Shown here: positions 37,021 through 49,599 of the stretch, piece after piece
Layout: each line of letters opens with the position of its first letter
Position numbering within the stretch: position 1 is the stretch's first letter
From: Agrocybe praecox
Lineage: Eukaryota; Basidiomycota; Agaricomycetes; Agaricales; Agrocybaceae
Direction of reading: 5' to 3'
Assembly: GCA_964017145.1 (NCBI GenBank)
Contig: OZ024843.1
Span: 4,234,443-4,298,442, forward strand
DNA: 64,000 nt
Position numbers and translations under genes: made by a program
The notes under the pieces: generated by a model
Databases searched by the model: none
Seen by the model: only the letters and a program-made list of their open reading frames with translations
What the model was told of the DNA's origin: nothing

Positions 37021-37603
37021 CGGAAAGCTTAAAAACATGTCGGAATTATCAAAGTCGCCTGATCATGTTCAGGTAAAAATTAATGTGCGCAGCTTGTTGA
37101 GGCATGTGGATCTATTACTGAAGACTACAGAAATTATTGCGTACATCGCAAGAATGATGAAGAGTTCCTTCTATACTCCGGAAACACTGCTTTGGGGCGT
37201 TTTGCTGTGCTTTGTGAACCTTGAGTCATCCAAACGTGGAAGGTACGGTGGAAACGCCAAGGCGTCGATTGATATCTTACCGAGAGAAGTCCACCAATGA
37301 TGGTTGCTCCGCGTGGGAAGCAAAAATCTCTCCAGTCGTTTGTAATCCAATGTTAACGCCGCGATTGGCGCCTAAAACAATTGGAATGGTTTGAATGTAC
37401 GTGCAGGAGTTCTAGTTCGTTTATTGGAAGCATAGATGCAAGAAATAATGTACTGCTTTCCATATCAATCTATCGCGTTTGACGTACCCCGTACCAGGGT
37501 TTCACAGGATAAACGACAAAATTGTGGGAGAGCGGCGCCGCTAATGCTATAAGGGGTTTGCTTCATGGCCTTAGCTATTCTAGGTCAACGTTCGATGGAA
37601 AAC

Positions 37604-37650
37604 CCAGTCCGCCCAAACTATTGGATAAGCAATCCCACGTTAATTTCCTG
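37604..37650 (-). repeat. inverted-repeat arm 1
   Basis: The reverse complement reads TGCTTATCCAATAGTTTGGG and neighbours, nearly identical over about 40 bases to 38,430-38,470. Both arms encode CLSNSLGGL in one frame. Confidence 0.7.
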
Positions 37651-38427
37651 GCAGAACCGCTTCTTTGGCGCGACGTGACAGGGAATCCCCTCTGAGAAGA
37701 TGCGTCGTTTTTCGGCATGAGCCGCAGAATCCCATAAATATTCAACTCCGCTAGGCCAGATAGCCTTGCTGATTGCACGACTGAGTCCTGATCGAGGAGG
37801 ATGGGTGTTGAAATAAGATGCTTTCCTATTACTGTAGGTTTATAATGTCATACATATTGCAAAAAAAAAAACTTCCTCAAAAATCACTCAGATTTCAGCA
37901 ACAATACGTCAGTTGCGACTTAAAAAAGCGGAAAGGCGGATTCGCCGTAACGACGTCAAACGGCAGTAACAATAAGACGTGGTAGTGCAGTGGTTGTGGT
38001 CCTTGTGACTTATAAGACTTGTGCCTCCTAGTAGTACACTGTTCGGTTCTCGATGAAGCCATTTTTTTAGTCCAACCAGGCACTGAATTTTTCCCAACGC
38101 AACATTGACTTGGCTTAAATTCAGTGATTGTACAACCCCTTATGTGGCAGTTGATATTAAGTCAAGCACTACACAGAGGTCTGTTATATTTTAAAGAAGA
38201 GAACATATATTATAGCATGCCTTTTAATCGTATTTGATATATGTACCCCGGGGCTCATAAGTATACTGTGAACAGCGAAGGGACTTCGACGAAATGAAAG
38301 TTCCGCAATTCCAAGCCGTCTCGGCAGGAAAACCTTCTTAATTTCTCCCAAACCATCTTTGACGGCTTCCTTGACGGCTTCTAGAAATTTTTGACAGTCT
38401 ATGTCAATCGGCATGGCGGATCAGCTG

Positions 38428-38472
38428 TCAAAACGTGGGAATGCTTATCCAATAGTTTGGGCGGACTGGCCA
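38428..38472 (+). repeat. inverted-repeat arm 2
   Basis: This arm pairs with 37,604-37,650, about 780 bases away. The stretch between them includes the relic that also resembles 3.2 kb. It may be the end of a decayed mobile element. Confidence 0.7.
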
Positions 38473-39316
38473 CCCCGTTCGATGTGGTAATTTTGTTCAG
38501 CTGCACTGCACTGTGCGACAACACTAGGATCCACGAACGATCAACACCGGAAGAAACGCCTCTGATCGCACGCAAGGTTAACGTTACTCCACCATATGCT
38601 GTAAATTAATCAATGGCCAGCTTCTTAACATACTTGTCCGGGCAGGGTAGAATTCCGAACCAAATATATGATTGAACCAGGCTAGCGACGACGGGGACGG
38701 CACCTATTCGACTCACTAGACCCAGGGGATCTCATCAGATACCGCAAAACATCTAAGAACACCCATAATGGTGTTGTTTCGTAACCCCGCCGAAAATTAA
38801 GAACATTCTGGACAAGTATTTCGTGGAATGGGAAATCCAAAGGGCATCCGTCTGAACGTTCCGATACACCAACTACCCCCACCTTGCTCACTTTGATGGC
38901 CCACGGGGTCCAAGCATATGTAAGCAGGTTTAGTCCATACCAGGAGGGTTGCAAATTATGAATAGACAAGTACGCATTCACACGCTTCTTATGCGCATGA
39001 CTTAATCATCGGACTGCGTAAATTTCATTGCATTAGTTGCGCATTAGTTCTTTTTCTTTTCTGACTGTCGTGCCATACTACCCATCTTGTTGAATTTTCT
39101 TTGAAACTTTCCTCCCACCAAGTTTCACCTTGCCATTCGTTTTTATTTCATATACCTTCGTATCGCTATGTACAAGTAGAATTACACATTCATGTGTGAT
39201 CCTACCTGTCTGTACACCCCGGTTGAAAATACGTTCCCGTCTCACTATGGCTTTGAAGCCGCGTAACGCAACTATTTTTCATCATACGCAACGTAGCCTA
39301 TTTTTTGATCACTATC

Positions 39317-39571
39317 TCAGGCACTCACGCACACATCTCTCTCTTCCTTGTACCATCCACCAACAACATCATCCGATAAGGTCGATGATGCTTTGACTTC
39401 ATTGATCGAGAGCCCTATAAGAGTGTGTTGTGTAGGATTGCCAGTCCTCGAAGTGGGGAAAAGGAAACCAGTGGGACCCATGCCGGCGAGCGAGAGGAGC
39501 GCTCTCACTCGTGCCTCGCTGATCTGCGCCAGTGTCGGAGTGCCATGAACGAGTAGAGTCGATTTTATCAT
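39317..39571 (-). CDS. possible small protein, unknown
   Basis: An ATG-started frame of 84 residues reads LVHGTPTLAQISEARVRALL and ends with SINEVKASSTLSDDVVGGWY. The composition is protein-like, but there is no recognised family, no upstream exon and no promoter evidence. Confidence 0.25.
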   Translation of the reverse strand: MIKSTLLVHGTPTLAQISEARVRALLSLAGMGPTGFLFPTSRTGNPTQHTLIGLSINEVKASSTLSDDVVGGWYKEERDVCVSA

Positions 39572-40174
39572 TGCTCATGATGTATATTAGCTTGAAACAA
39601 TTTATTGGCAGATAGTAGTATCATATGTTGCTTCATGTAAAATTTTATTACAGCAGAGTGGATGGCACAGTTTGTGTGCCTACTCTACATATGGACCAAG
39701 TTAGACGGCCCGATCTTATTTTGGTCCCAAAAATGTTTACAAGTTTCAGAGATCGTCCACTTGCGCTCGCTGATGTCGCGCTGATGCTCGCTTGTCTCGC
39801 TCGTGTTCGCACTAAAAGATGTGTCTCCCTCGAAGTAGATCATACACGTGAAGAGCTTTGGGGGACTGATTAAACCGATGTTCGTGTCAAATGAACGATT
39901 TGAAGCTAAGCTTAAGTAAGTAGATATCAAAAGAAAGGATGAAACGATGGTGATCATCGTGAGTTCGAAAGATAGAGGTGAGACGAGGCGGAATCGTCTC
40001 GGGGTTCTAAACCTCTAGGTGATATGGGTAGGGGACGGAAAGGGTAGGTGCGGCACGTTGCGTGGATTAATAACGAGTGTGAGTCAGGTACATAACTTCG
40101 GCTGGGGAGTACAAACAAGTAGGACTACGTATATATATGTAATTCTACTTGTAACGATACTCAGGGGGCAAGAT

Positions 40175-40453
40175 ATGAAATCAAATCAAAATGGGAAAGG
40201 TTTATTTAGGCGAAAAGAAGTTTTCCTAGAGAAATTAAACAAACGACGGAGAACCCTTAAGGGTGCCTCGCAGGCAGAAAGGAAGGGGGAATGGCTTCGG
40301 TCCGAAATATTGGCTGCGCGTCGAAATGGCGTGTTTGTGTCGGTTTTGGGCGTAGGCAAGGTGCGTACCTTACAAGGAATTCACGCGGGATATGATCCGG
40401 AAATGATACGAAAGCACTTTGAAGATAGACCGGCCTCTTCGTTCTGGCGTTAA
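40175..40453 (+). CDS. possible small basic protein, unknown
   Basis: From the in-frame ATG at 40,175, 92 residues include LEKLNKRRRTLKGASQAERK and GIHAGYDPEMIRKHFEDRP. The composition is protein-like and strongly basic. No family is recognised; it may be a relic. Confidence 0.25.
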   Translation: MKSNQNGKGLFRRKEVFLEKLNKRRRTLKGASQAERKGEWLRSEILAARRNGVFVSVLGVGKVRTLQGIHAGYDPEMIRKHFEDRPASSFWR

Positions 40454-41481
40454 AATTCATTAACGTCGCCTACGCTGGACCAATACAGTATGAATTAAGA
40501 TTCATGTACCTACCCTATGCAAATCATCAATGTACCTTATTTAACTCGGCTCGATGTCCAACGTTCAAGACCGAATTTAATGCATTTTTCAGACATAATT
40601 CACCCAGACGACAAATTTAACATCCGATATGTGTTGAAAGACACATGAAAGAGACACTAGAACTAAATTTTAAAGATATGTCAGCCTTGAGGCAGCTGCT
40701 AATCGAATTTTAAAGCAGGCCCGAGGCGGAACCTTTATATTTTTTGCGCGTCTGTCGGTTGAGGACGTAGAGTATGTGCAGCCTTTGGTGCGCGAAAAAT
40801 CATCCTATGTCATATTTGACTCAGGTTAACCAAGATAATAAGTTCAGGGGTTTAATAAAATGTAAGATGTTGTCACAAAATAAGTTAGTTGTCGAATGAA
40901 AAGGGGCAACAGGGAAGACAAGAAAAGTGAATCGCATCTGTCAAACACTGAGAAATATTTGAGAATTTTTTTGTTGTTTTGGTTGTAGTATTTAACTGTT
41001 CTCTAGCATTCAGATTCCAGAAAAAGAACAGGAACACGAATGAGATTTATATAGTTGAAAATCGCCGTCTTGCCAAAACGAATAAGGCTATAATAGGCCG
41101 TGTATCCGGTTCCCCATCCACTCAGGACACTACGGTGGACCTCGTCCTGCATGGCTAAAATTACCTTTACATGTAACATTGAAATTTTAATACTCCATTG
41201 CTACCGGCAGGTCACTGCTATTTCTGCATGATCTGGGCATGCTACTTAGTTCGTGACTCTTCCGAATGTCGCAGTGTGACAATGTCACAAATCAATAGTC
41301 TGGACGAATTATCGTTTACAAAGCACTTACTTTACTTACGGCCACGACTTGTCTTTGATATTCATCGTATTCTTTCTCATCGTGCAGGATTACTGGAGTA
41401 ACGCTCAACGCAAGATAAAAGCAACTCACAGAAGACACCGAAGAGTCCAAATAATTCGTCGAGCTTTAACTCGGGGTTTAC

Positions 41482-44400
41482 ATGTCGAATGAGAAGGAAA
41501 TCGTTATAGAGGACTTGCAACCCGTGCGTATTCATATATTAGAGATATTCTCTCGAACGTCATCATGCTTAAACTTGATCAAAGTCAGAACTAACTTCCG
41601 AAAACGGGGAAGTATACCTTTTCCAATGGCTCTCTTCCACAGAGAAGAAACTCGAGTCGATCCCTACGGGCGAACTTAAATCCAGACAAACAGATCTCGA
41701 AAAGGTCCTCGTATCTATCATCTCGTGCTCTGCTGCACTACCTTCCTCATATAATAACACCACCTCTTCTCCGAACCCCAACACGAATACGAACGGTTCA
41801 GGAGGAATAGGAGCGGAACAATCTCCTTCACCTGGGCGAGCGATTCGGAACCTCGTCGCGCGATGTCTGGTCAAAATCTACACACGTGGTGAGACTCGGA
41901 CGTTGTTCGACACGATGCAGGCATTTCTGAGGATGGTGGGTGATTTCACGAGTGGGAATCCGAGGTTGGAGAGTGTCAAAATGTGCGTAGTGAGAAGTTC
42001 TTTAGATCTTGGGATAGTCTTAGACTGACGAGGCTCGGTCTGCACATGCGATTGTGAATACAGCGCGGCATTCTCGTGTATTGCAGCCATAATGGGTGTT
42101 TTCGGGTCGCAGGTAAGAATTTTTGTCACACGCTTATTTACTATCTCATGTGGTCGCTACTAAACTCTGTTACCCTACCATAGGTCATGTCCTTCATGGC
42201 AGAAATTACCATGATCACACTGAAAACATTCAAATCATCCCCGTCGCCACTGCTCCGATACCATGCGCTGCTCGCGTTGGCCGCATCACTTTCGACTGCG
42301 AAAAGAGCCGTGATGGACGCAACGATGAAGGATATTCTGAAGCAGATGCGGAATGGACTTGGTGATAAGAGTCTGGCAGTGCAAAGGGGCTCCTGTGTGG
42401 TAAGTACTATGTGATAATTTTCTTTTTGATTCGCGAATGCATACACAGTGGAAGGCGAAGTAACTGATAGTAGATTTTACTCTAGGTCCTCATATCACTC
42501 TATTCTGCACCGGACGCTCACCCCTTCACAGTGTACGAGCTTGATTCAATGATTTCGTCGTCCGTCAAGAGTCTCGAAGCCGCCGACCAAGTAACACGAA
42601 AAGCTCATGCTCAACTCGTAGGACATCTCTTAGCAGCCACTCAAATCGAACGTCTCGTGCCCAACCCCCAATCATCCCAAAAGTCCTCCCAATCGAAAGA
42701 CGGCAATGGAGAACAACGCAACGATGACGACGATAACCTCGGATTGGGGCTAGGAGGTTCTGCAGCTGCAGCTGCGACAGCAGGCGAAACGAAGAAGGCC
42801 ATGTTGATGCCCCAAGAGATGTTCGCGCACCTTTCGGTGCATTACAACAAACCTAACGCGTCGAGGAAGACGAAGATTGGGTTATTCGATTTCTATGCCG
42901 CGGTAATTGGGAAACTCGGGGAAGACTTCGTAGAGGCGAATTTCGGACTTGTCTTAGCGCATTTGGTTACTGATATCGTTTCTCCTGCATCGTCTCGAGG
43001 TCAGCATGGCGGTAGCAGTGGAGGAGGAGGAGGAGCGGGAGGTAATTCGGGCGCTCAGCGGTACGAAACGCTGCTTACGCGCACGCTCGTATCAATTCTC
43101 CTGAGAGATATGATTGGGGTGCGCATGTTGTCTGAGCAGGCGCAAATTGGTGCGATCCAAGAGCTTGCAAACGCGTATTTGAAGCGCTGGCCAGCGATGA
43201 TGCCAGGCCAGGTCGCTCCTGGTAAAGACGTTCTGGTCGTTATACTTAGAGAAGTAGCGGGTCTCGTTGGGACGCTGGGAAATGCACCTCCTCCTGTTCA
43301 GGTATGTGATCGTATGAATCTGTCATGTTATTTTATTTTACGTGTAACTGGTTAAATATCTCCCATAGACTGCCTTGGCCGATCCTCTGATCTTCCTTTT
43401 ATCCCACCCAAGCCACACAGTACGCGTCAACGCCGCCTGGGCTTTACGGTGTTTCTGCTACTCCACCCCTCTCCGTCTTCCTAAAACGATTCTAACAGTA
43501 ATGGAAAAACTCCAACGCGACCTCTCATCTATCCTCAACCCCGCTTCTCCATCCGAAGTCTCCGCACGAGCCCTAGGACACGCATATGGACTCGCCGCGC
43601 TCGTGTCCATCATTCCTCAGCATCCACTATATGTCTCGTACGACATCTCAGCCAAAGTTCTCGACTTGTCCACGCAGCTCCTCAAACGCGCGGGCGAACA
43701 TGATCTTGGTATCGCGCATGTCGAGGTCGAGGTAGCATGGACACTCATCGCGGCGTTGATGAGTCTAGGACCGAACTTCGTACGCGGTCATCTTGCTCAG
43801 CTTTTGGTACTGTGGAGGAATGCGTTGCCGAAACCGACCAGTAAGGATAGTGGTATTGGGAAGAGCAGGGAGGAGTGGAGTTTTTTGTTGCATGTTAGGG
43901 AGTGTGCACTCGGTGCACTTCTGCGCTTCCTCGAAGCGAACAACAATACGTCTGCCTCGAGTGGAAGTGGAGGTGCGACGCTGGTCACCCTGGATGTGGC
44001 GAGGCGCATTTCGTCCCTTCTCAGCAACGCTCTGTCTTTCGCTAACGGGTATATCTCAGCTGGCGTCGACGATCCTTTGGAGACCCAGCTCCCTTCCTCT
44101 TCTCATGCCCAACAACAACCTGGGGCTCGACGTCCCGGCAGCACATTGACTCTGCGAGAGCGGGAATCCCTTCTTCGCAGACGCGTCCATCAATGCTTCA
44201 CCGCGCTCGGGTTTTCCTCTATTCCTGACTCCACCCAACTCGTGCTCGTCCAATCCGCCGTAACACTCTTCGCCAGTCCAGACGGGTACGCTGGCTCGAA
44301 TGTCCAAGCCGCCATTGCCAGTTCTTCGGGGGCGTTCAGCACAGTTTGGGCGAGCGGTGATGGGTACGCTTATGGAGTTACGAGCAGAGAAGGCGAGGTG

Positions 44401-47400
44401 TTGGATTTGGGTAGTGGTGAGGGAGAGGGGGGCGTTCAAGCAGGGTTTACAGAAGGTGTAAAGAGAGCAGATTACCTGAATAGGGACACTGTAGAGGTCG
44501 CTGTTGATACTTTGGTGAGCGACTATAATTGGATATGCTGGACTGATTGGCGCTTATTATCGTCTTGACTAGATTCGGAAACCCATTATAGGCGCCTGCG
44601 AACACGACCCTCTATCCCTCATCCAAGCCAAATTTTCCTCTACAGAGTCCACGGAATACGAGCTCGTAGAACCACCTCCATCGTCCACGTCAGTAGTAGA
44701 CACCTCCATCGAGCTCTTCGCTCATCTCTTGCCACTACAAGACCTGCAAACAACGTTGAAAGTCCTAACGCAGGTATTGGAGAGCGTCAAGTCGCCCAAG
44801 TTGGATAAAAATAGTGGTAGGAAGATGGCGGTGAATGTGAATGCTGTAGTTGGGATCGTGCTAGCATTGAGGATCGCGATGGGTGAACATGGGAGCAGGC
44901 AAGCGAGGGAGACGTTTGGAAGTTCGAATGTTACGGGGATGTTAAGTCCGTTTCTGATGGTACGTTTGCTTGATTTTATTCTTTCTCTTTCATTTTACAA
45001 GGCGATCGAATTACATATAGGATGCTCTTGTGGACGGCGACCTCGTCTTACGCTCAGCAGCCAGTGAAGCCATCGGTCGGCTCGCCAGTCTGTCGGGAAC
45101 AAACTATTTAACATCGCAAATCAAGAATCTCGTCGATCAAGTTGTGAACAACCGAAACCCCCAAGGGCGTGCTGGGTGCGCATTGGCCTTTGGCTCAATA
45201 TATAGCCACGTCGGTGGGCTCGCTGCTGGCCCGCTCCTCAAAACTACTGTGAATGTCCTCATGTCCCTGATCAATGACCCGCACCCCATCGTTCATTTTT
45301 GGTCCCTGGTAGCCCTCGTGCGCGTCATCAACGCTGCAAGTCTGTCTTATGCCCCGTTCGTATCGAGCACCCTCGGTATGCTGCTCAAGATATATCTCAC
45401 GGAGACACACGAGCGCGAGGGTGGGTCCCTAAGCAACTCGAACGTCAGTGGGGATTTACCCGCGTACCCTATCACTTGTCAGATTATCGATTCGGTAATC
45501 ACAGTCCTAGGCCCCGATATACAAGAATCGGCACGCACACGTGCGTTAGTCCAAGCTCTCGTACATGAGTTTTCGGTGGAGCAAGACGAGGGTATATGTG
45601 TGGAGGCTATCAAGTGCATCCAGCATTTCCTCATGTTCGCTCCTCAATATGCCGATATTCCCGACCTCGTGAAGCGGTTCCGGACACACCTCTCCTCTTC
45701 GCGCAGGCAACTCAAGCTCGCATCTATCAATGCGCTATATCAGCTCGTGCAGAAGGACGCGCTGGGAATGTCAAAGTTGGGTGGGGACAGGCTCGTAGAA
45801 GACCTGTTTGGTATGCTTGATGACGATTATTCAAGCGTTCAAGGTGTGAGAAGCGTCATTCGGAGTTGGCTAGGCCAGACAGTAGCATATAACCCGTCGG
45901 CGTGGATTGATTTATGTCAAAGGATCATGAAGCGGACGACGGCGAGTCAGCAGGCTGTTGATGCTGCTGTGGGTGGTGGGGCTACGGGAGCTGCTGGAAT
46001 CAGGGATGACGAAGGGGAATCGTTGAACGTCGGTTTGTCAGGCGACTCTGGGTCCGGAGGTTCAGGCGGTGGTGTGGGTGGCAGGAGGTCACAGACTTCA
46101 AGATGGCGCACCCAGCTCTTCGCGTTACAGTGTCTGCACGATATCTGTAGTCTAGTCGCTAGCTCTGTGAGGAAGGATCACCACGTTAACGCGATCGTGG
46201 CAAGGACACAGGGCATCTCGAGCGAAGGACTTTTATTCTCTCGTGTGGGTGATTTGATTCGAATGGCGTTCACGGCGAGTACTGCGTATGTCATGGAAAT
46301 TAGGTTGGCTGGGTTGATCGTACTTAGGGATGTTATTGAGGTGAGATTCTGTTTTCTCATGTTCACGTTCGTATCTTTCTTGAGTTTCGATGCCTGCTCT
46401 TTTTGAATTCATTGCTCATAACTTACCAATTCTGAAATTGAATGACTTACTCGTAAAATCCGTTTTATTTCTAGATATTTGCGTCCTCCCCGGATCCAGC
46501 ATACGACGACGCGCTGTTACTCGAACAACATCAGGCGCCGATCACAGCTGCGTTAACGCCCGCGTTTTCCTCAGATTCTACGCCGGAGATTTTGGCTTCT
46601 GCAGTCGATGCGTGTGCTGTTTTCGTTGGGTGTGGTGTAGTGAAGGATGTTGGACGCATGGGTAGGATTTTGAAGTTGTTGATAGGGGGATTGGAGCAGT
46701 CGAAAGGTACGTATTATGAACTTTCGAAATCCTCTTTTCACATTCTTGACCCTCTTTTACTTCTACTACTAGACTCGGGAATGCTCTCCCTAGGCGAATC
46801 AGGGCAGTTGTCACCGAATGCATCTGCAATGCTGCGTATCTCGACGCTCTCTGCTTGGGCACAATTACAAGTCTCAAGCACCCAACCGGGACGCACGTAC
46901 CTCGAAAACGTCGTCAAGCCCTATCGACCTACATTGTGTAGTCTGTGGATCGCAGCATTGAGAGATTACGCAAGTGTCCGAATTGATTCGGAGTTCTTGC
47001 TTGATAGTGGTGCGGGTGGTACGGGCGTGGATTCGGGATATGTTAGTCTTGGGAAGGAAGTGTTGTTGCCTGTACGTTTTTCTTCCTGTTCAGCTCAATT
47101 TCAATATCCTATCTTGATCTGACCTTCATCGCGCAGTATTACTCCAAGGCATGGTCCATCATTCTCCAGGCAGTAGCTTCTGCCATGCAGGCCAACGATC
47201 CATACATTCTAGCCGCGATGGACGGAAGAGAGCTATCCTCAGACGACGAAAACAATAAATTAATATCAACGCCAGCAAACACGGACAGGAAAGAACCTAC
47301 TGCGTTCTTCTTCATTATATTCGGACTCGTATACGAAGCACTTGCCTCTTCCTCTTCCTCTGCCGACTCATCATCTCAATCCAACTCCTCCACACGCAAA

Positions 47401-49015
47401 AGCCGCATTGTCTCCTCCCTTCAAGCCCTTAAATGTCTCATCCGCCCCGAATACTCCGGCGGTGCGATCGTGCATGAACCGACGATCTTCGATGAGTTCA
47501 TAGGTCTGTGTTATCGCATCGGTATGACGGAGACACCGGACGTGCAAGGGGTATTGGTGGAGGTCCTAGCAGTGTTTGCGTCTACCAGCAGCTCGTCTTC
47601 GGAGGGCGGTGTGCCGGATGTGTTGAGTCTATCTGGGCCTGCGGCACATTGCTTGAGAATCTGTGCGCACATTCTCAAGCAAGCGCTGGGTAGTTCCAGA
47701 GCGAGTGGTTCTCGTACGTTTTTTCCCCTTTATCTTTTTAATTCTCTGCGTTGACGAGACGTGTTCATAATGGGTCCATTTACAGAAGGCCAGCTGCAGG
47801 ATAGGATAAACCTCATCTCGAACTGCCTATCCGCCTTCGCATCTATCGCATCCTCCATCAACTCTCTCCAGCGAGAGGATGTGAGAGCTGTTGCGATTGT
47901 TTTGTATGGCGGTAAGTTTTCCTCCGCCTTATCATGGATGTCTTATTTCCGTCTCATGGACCATAAGTAATTGACCTTTTTTTTTTTTTGGCCAGATCTG
48001 CTAAAAGACGAATCATCTGAGATCGACTTAGTCTCACCGACTCTGCCTGCGCTCAAAACATTGTTGAATCTTCCTCCTTCTGACAAAGCTAGGTACTCGG
48101 GATTAGTGCATTCTCTCTTGTCTGCGACTCTCCTTAATATCGATGCGATGCGGTAAGTTTTCATCGGGCTCCAAGAAGTAATATTTGATACCGATTGTTA
48201 ATTAAATCAGCGGGCGCTCGGGGGCAATTTCAACCAAGAAAGCGAAGAACAATATGCTTGCTGCTGTCCTCATCCTTACTGTCGTCCCGCCATGGGTTAA
48301 AGTCGGCCAAGCTGTCATTGAGCATGCTTGTTTCTTGATATCGCAAAAATTGCTCGATTCCGACGATGTATGTATATTCTTCTCGATATTACACGATTTT
48401 ACTCTTATACCGACTGATATGTAGATTTCATTGACGGCCGCTCACTGTTCGAAAACATTGATCTCGGCCTCGACCTCTGGACACAACGGCATGCTTCGCC
48501 AGTGCGCGCGACTTTTGATACCAGGTTTGATCGAGTTTATCGCGAAGATGGCGCCACTGGTGCATAATGGCACCGTTAAGGAGTCGCAGAGCGCTGCGAT
48601 AGGTGAGGTGTGGAAAGGTTTCGCGGGGCTGTTCGCTTGGGTCTCAGAGGAAAATCGTACGTCTCTTTCTCCCTACCACACAATCACAAAATGTAACTGA
48701 ATCACCGTCGGTGACTCCTCAGGTCCCCGAATGCTGGGTGTCTTTCTACCTACCATATCCCTCCTTCTCTCGCCGTCGCCACAACCACCACCAGCCCATC
48801 CTATTGCAGCGTCTGTTACTACCCTGACCGTGTCTCAGCTCCTTTCATTCGCTAGTACGTCGCCGTCTGCGTTCAAAGAAGCTATTGCGAAGCTCGATGA
48901 AGGAACACGAGAGTTGCTGGAGCTTTCGATTAGACGTGCGGTCGGTGCGACTGGTACGGGGGGTTCGAGCGTGCATACGACTGCGAAGCCGCAGATTTTG
49001 TTGAAGGCTTTTTGA
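41482..49015 (+). CDS. LAA1: HEATR5/Laa1 family HEAT-repeat protein (AP-1 accessory)
   Basis: Sixteen exons join without a frame break: 41482-41523, 41585-41982, 42064-42112, 42184-42399, 42486-43301, 43369-44514, 44573-44959, 45021-46340, 46475-46706, 46773-47071, 47137-47713, 47786-47911, 47996-48152, 48211-48367, 48425-48656, 48723-49015. The product is 2,148 residues, close to human HEATR5B and yeast Laa1. Typical stretches are NGEVYLFQWLSSTEKKLESI near the start, AGCALAFGSIYSHVGG, NDPHPIVHFWSLVALVRV and LLLEQHQAPITAALTPAFS. The protein is a long HEAT solenoid that acts with the AP-1 clathrin adaptor at the trans-Golgi and endosomes. Two low-complexity Ser/Gly/Asn inserts (around 42,670-42,780 and 46,040-46,085) are lineage-specific additions. 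Exon lengths and phases all close, which strongly supports the model. Confidence 0.95.
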
Positions 49016-49152
49016 GGACACGGTTATTTGGCTGAAAAAAAACTCAGATAAGGGAACTTTGGTGGCGTAGTATTTATATTTTCCCTTCTTTTCTTCGACT
49101 TTAATTGCATCGCATATTGTCTCGAGACTCAAATATATATTAAAATTCTGAC

Positions 49153-49580
49153 TCAGTTAGTCATACCCAACCTTAGGAGCCATCTCCATCTAAATCTACA
49201 ATGCGTTAATAAGGATCCTGCTCTCTCGGAAACCGAATACTTACGTGTTTCACAGTAGCATACGCGTATAGAAATAGAGCGTCCCCCGCTATTTCCATAT
49301 TCGGTACATCGTGTGACTACCTCGAACACTGACCGCGCAAACACATTTATACCGCAACGCCAACATGACGGCAATGGAGCGCCGCTTCGTGCTGAGAACA
49401 TTTAAATAGATAGTCAACACCCCCGGTGGCGCGAACAGTCTTTGTTCGCTTCCACCATCGTAGCCTGGTCCAAAATCACCATGCACAACGGTATTCTCCC
49501 GCTCCCGCTCCTCCTCGTAGCTGTAATCTTCCGGTATCGAAGAAATTCGCACCCATACCCGCCTGGTCCAAAGCTGCTAT
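49153..49580 (-). pseudogene. gene fragment after LAA1, unknown
   Basis: On the minus strand, words such as DYSYEEERERENTVVHGDFG and YDGGSEQRLFAPPGVL look protein-like, but there is no ATG and no clear end. Its first 37 bases (49,543-49,579) are repeated with one mismatch at 62,036-62,072, just after the assembly gap, where they sit behind a possible ATG (SSSFGPGGYGFEF). It is probably the broken end of a gene or element copy. Confidence 0.4.
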
Positions 49581-49599
49581 CTATCTTAGTCCTGGGGGC

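Larger units (their letters stand above)
37021..41481. other. gene-poor region with repeat relics
   Basis: No multi-exon gene with recognisable domains is seen. The region includes the inverted repeat at 37.6/38.4 kb, a relic resembling 3.2 kb, a minus-strand frame at 38,682-38,981 with protein-like words (SDGCPLDFPFHEILVQN), one at 39,317-39,571, and a basic plus-strand frame at 40,175-40,453. Each could be a remnant of a mobile element or captured gene. Confidence 0.4.
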
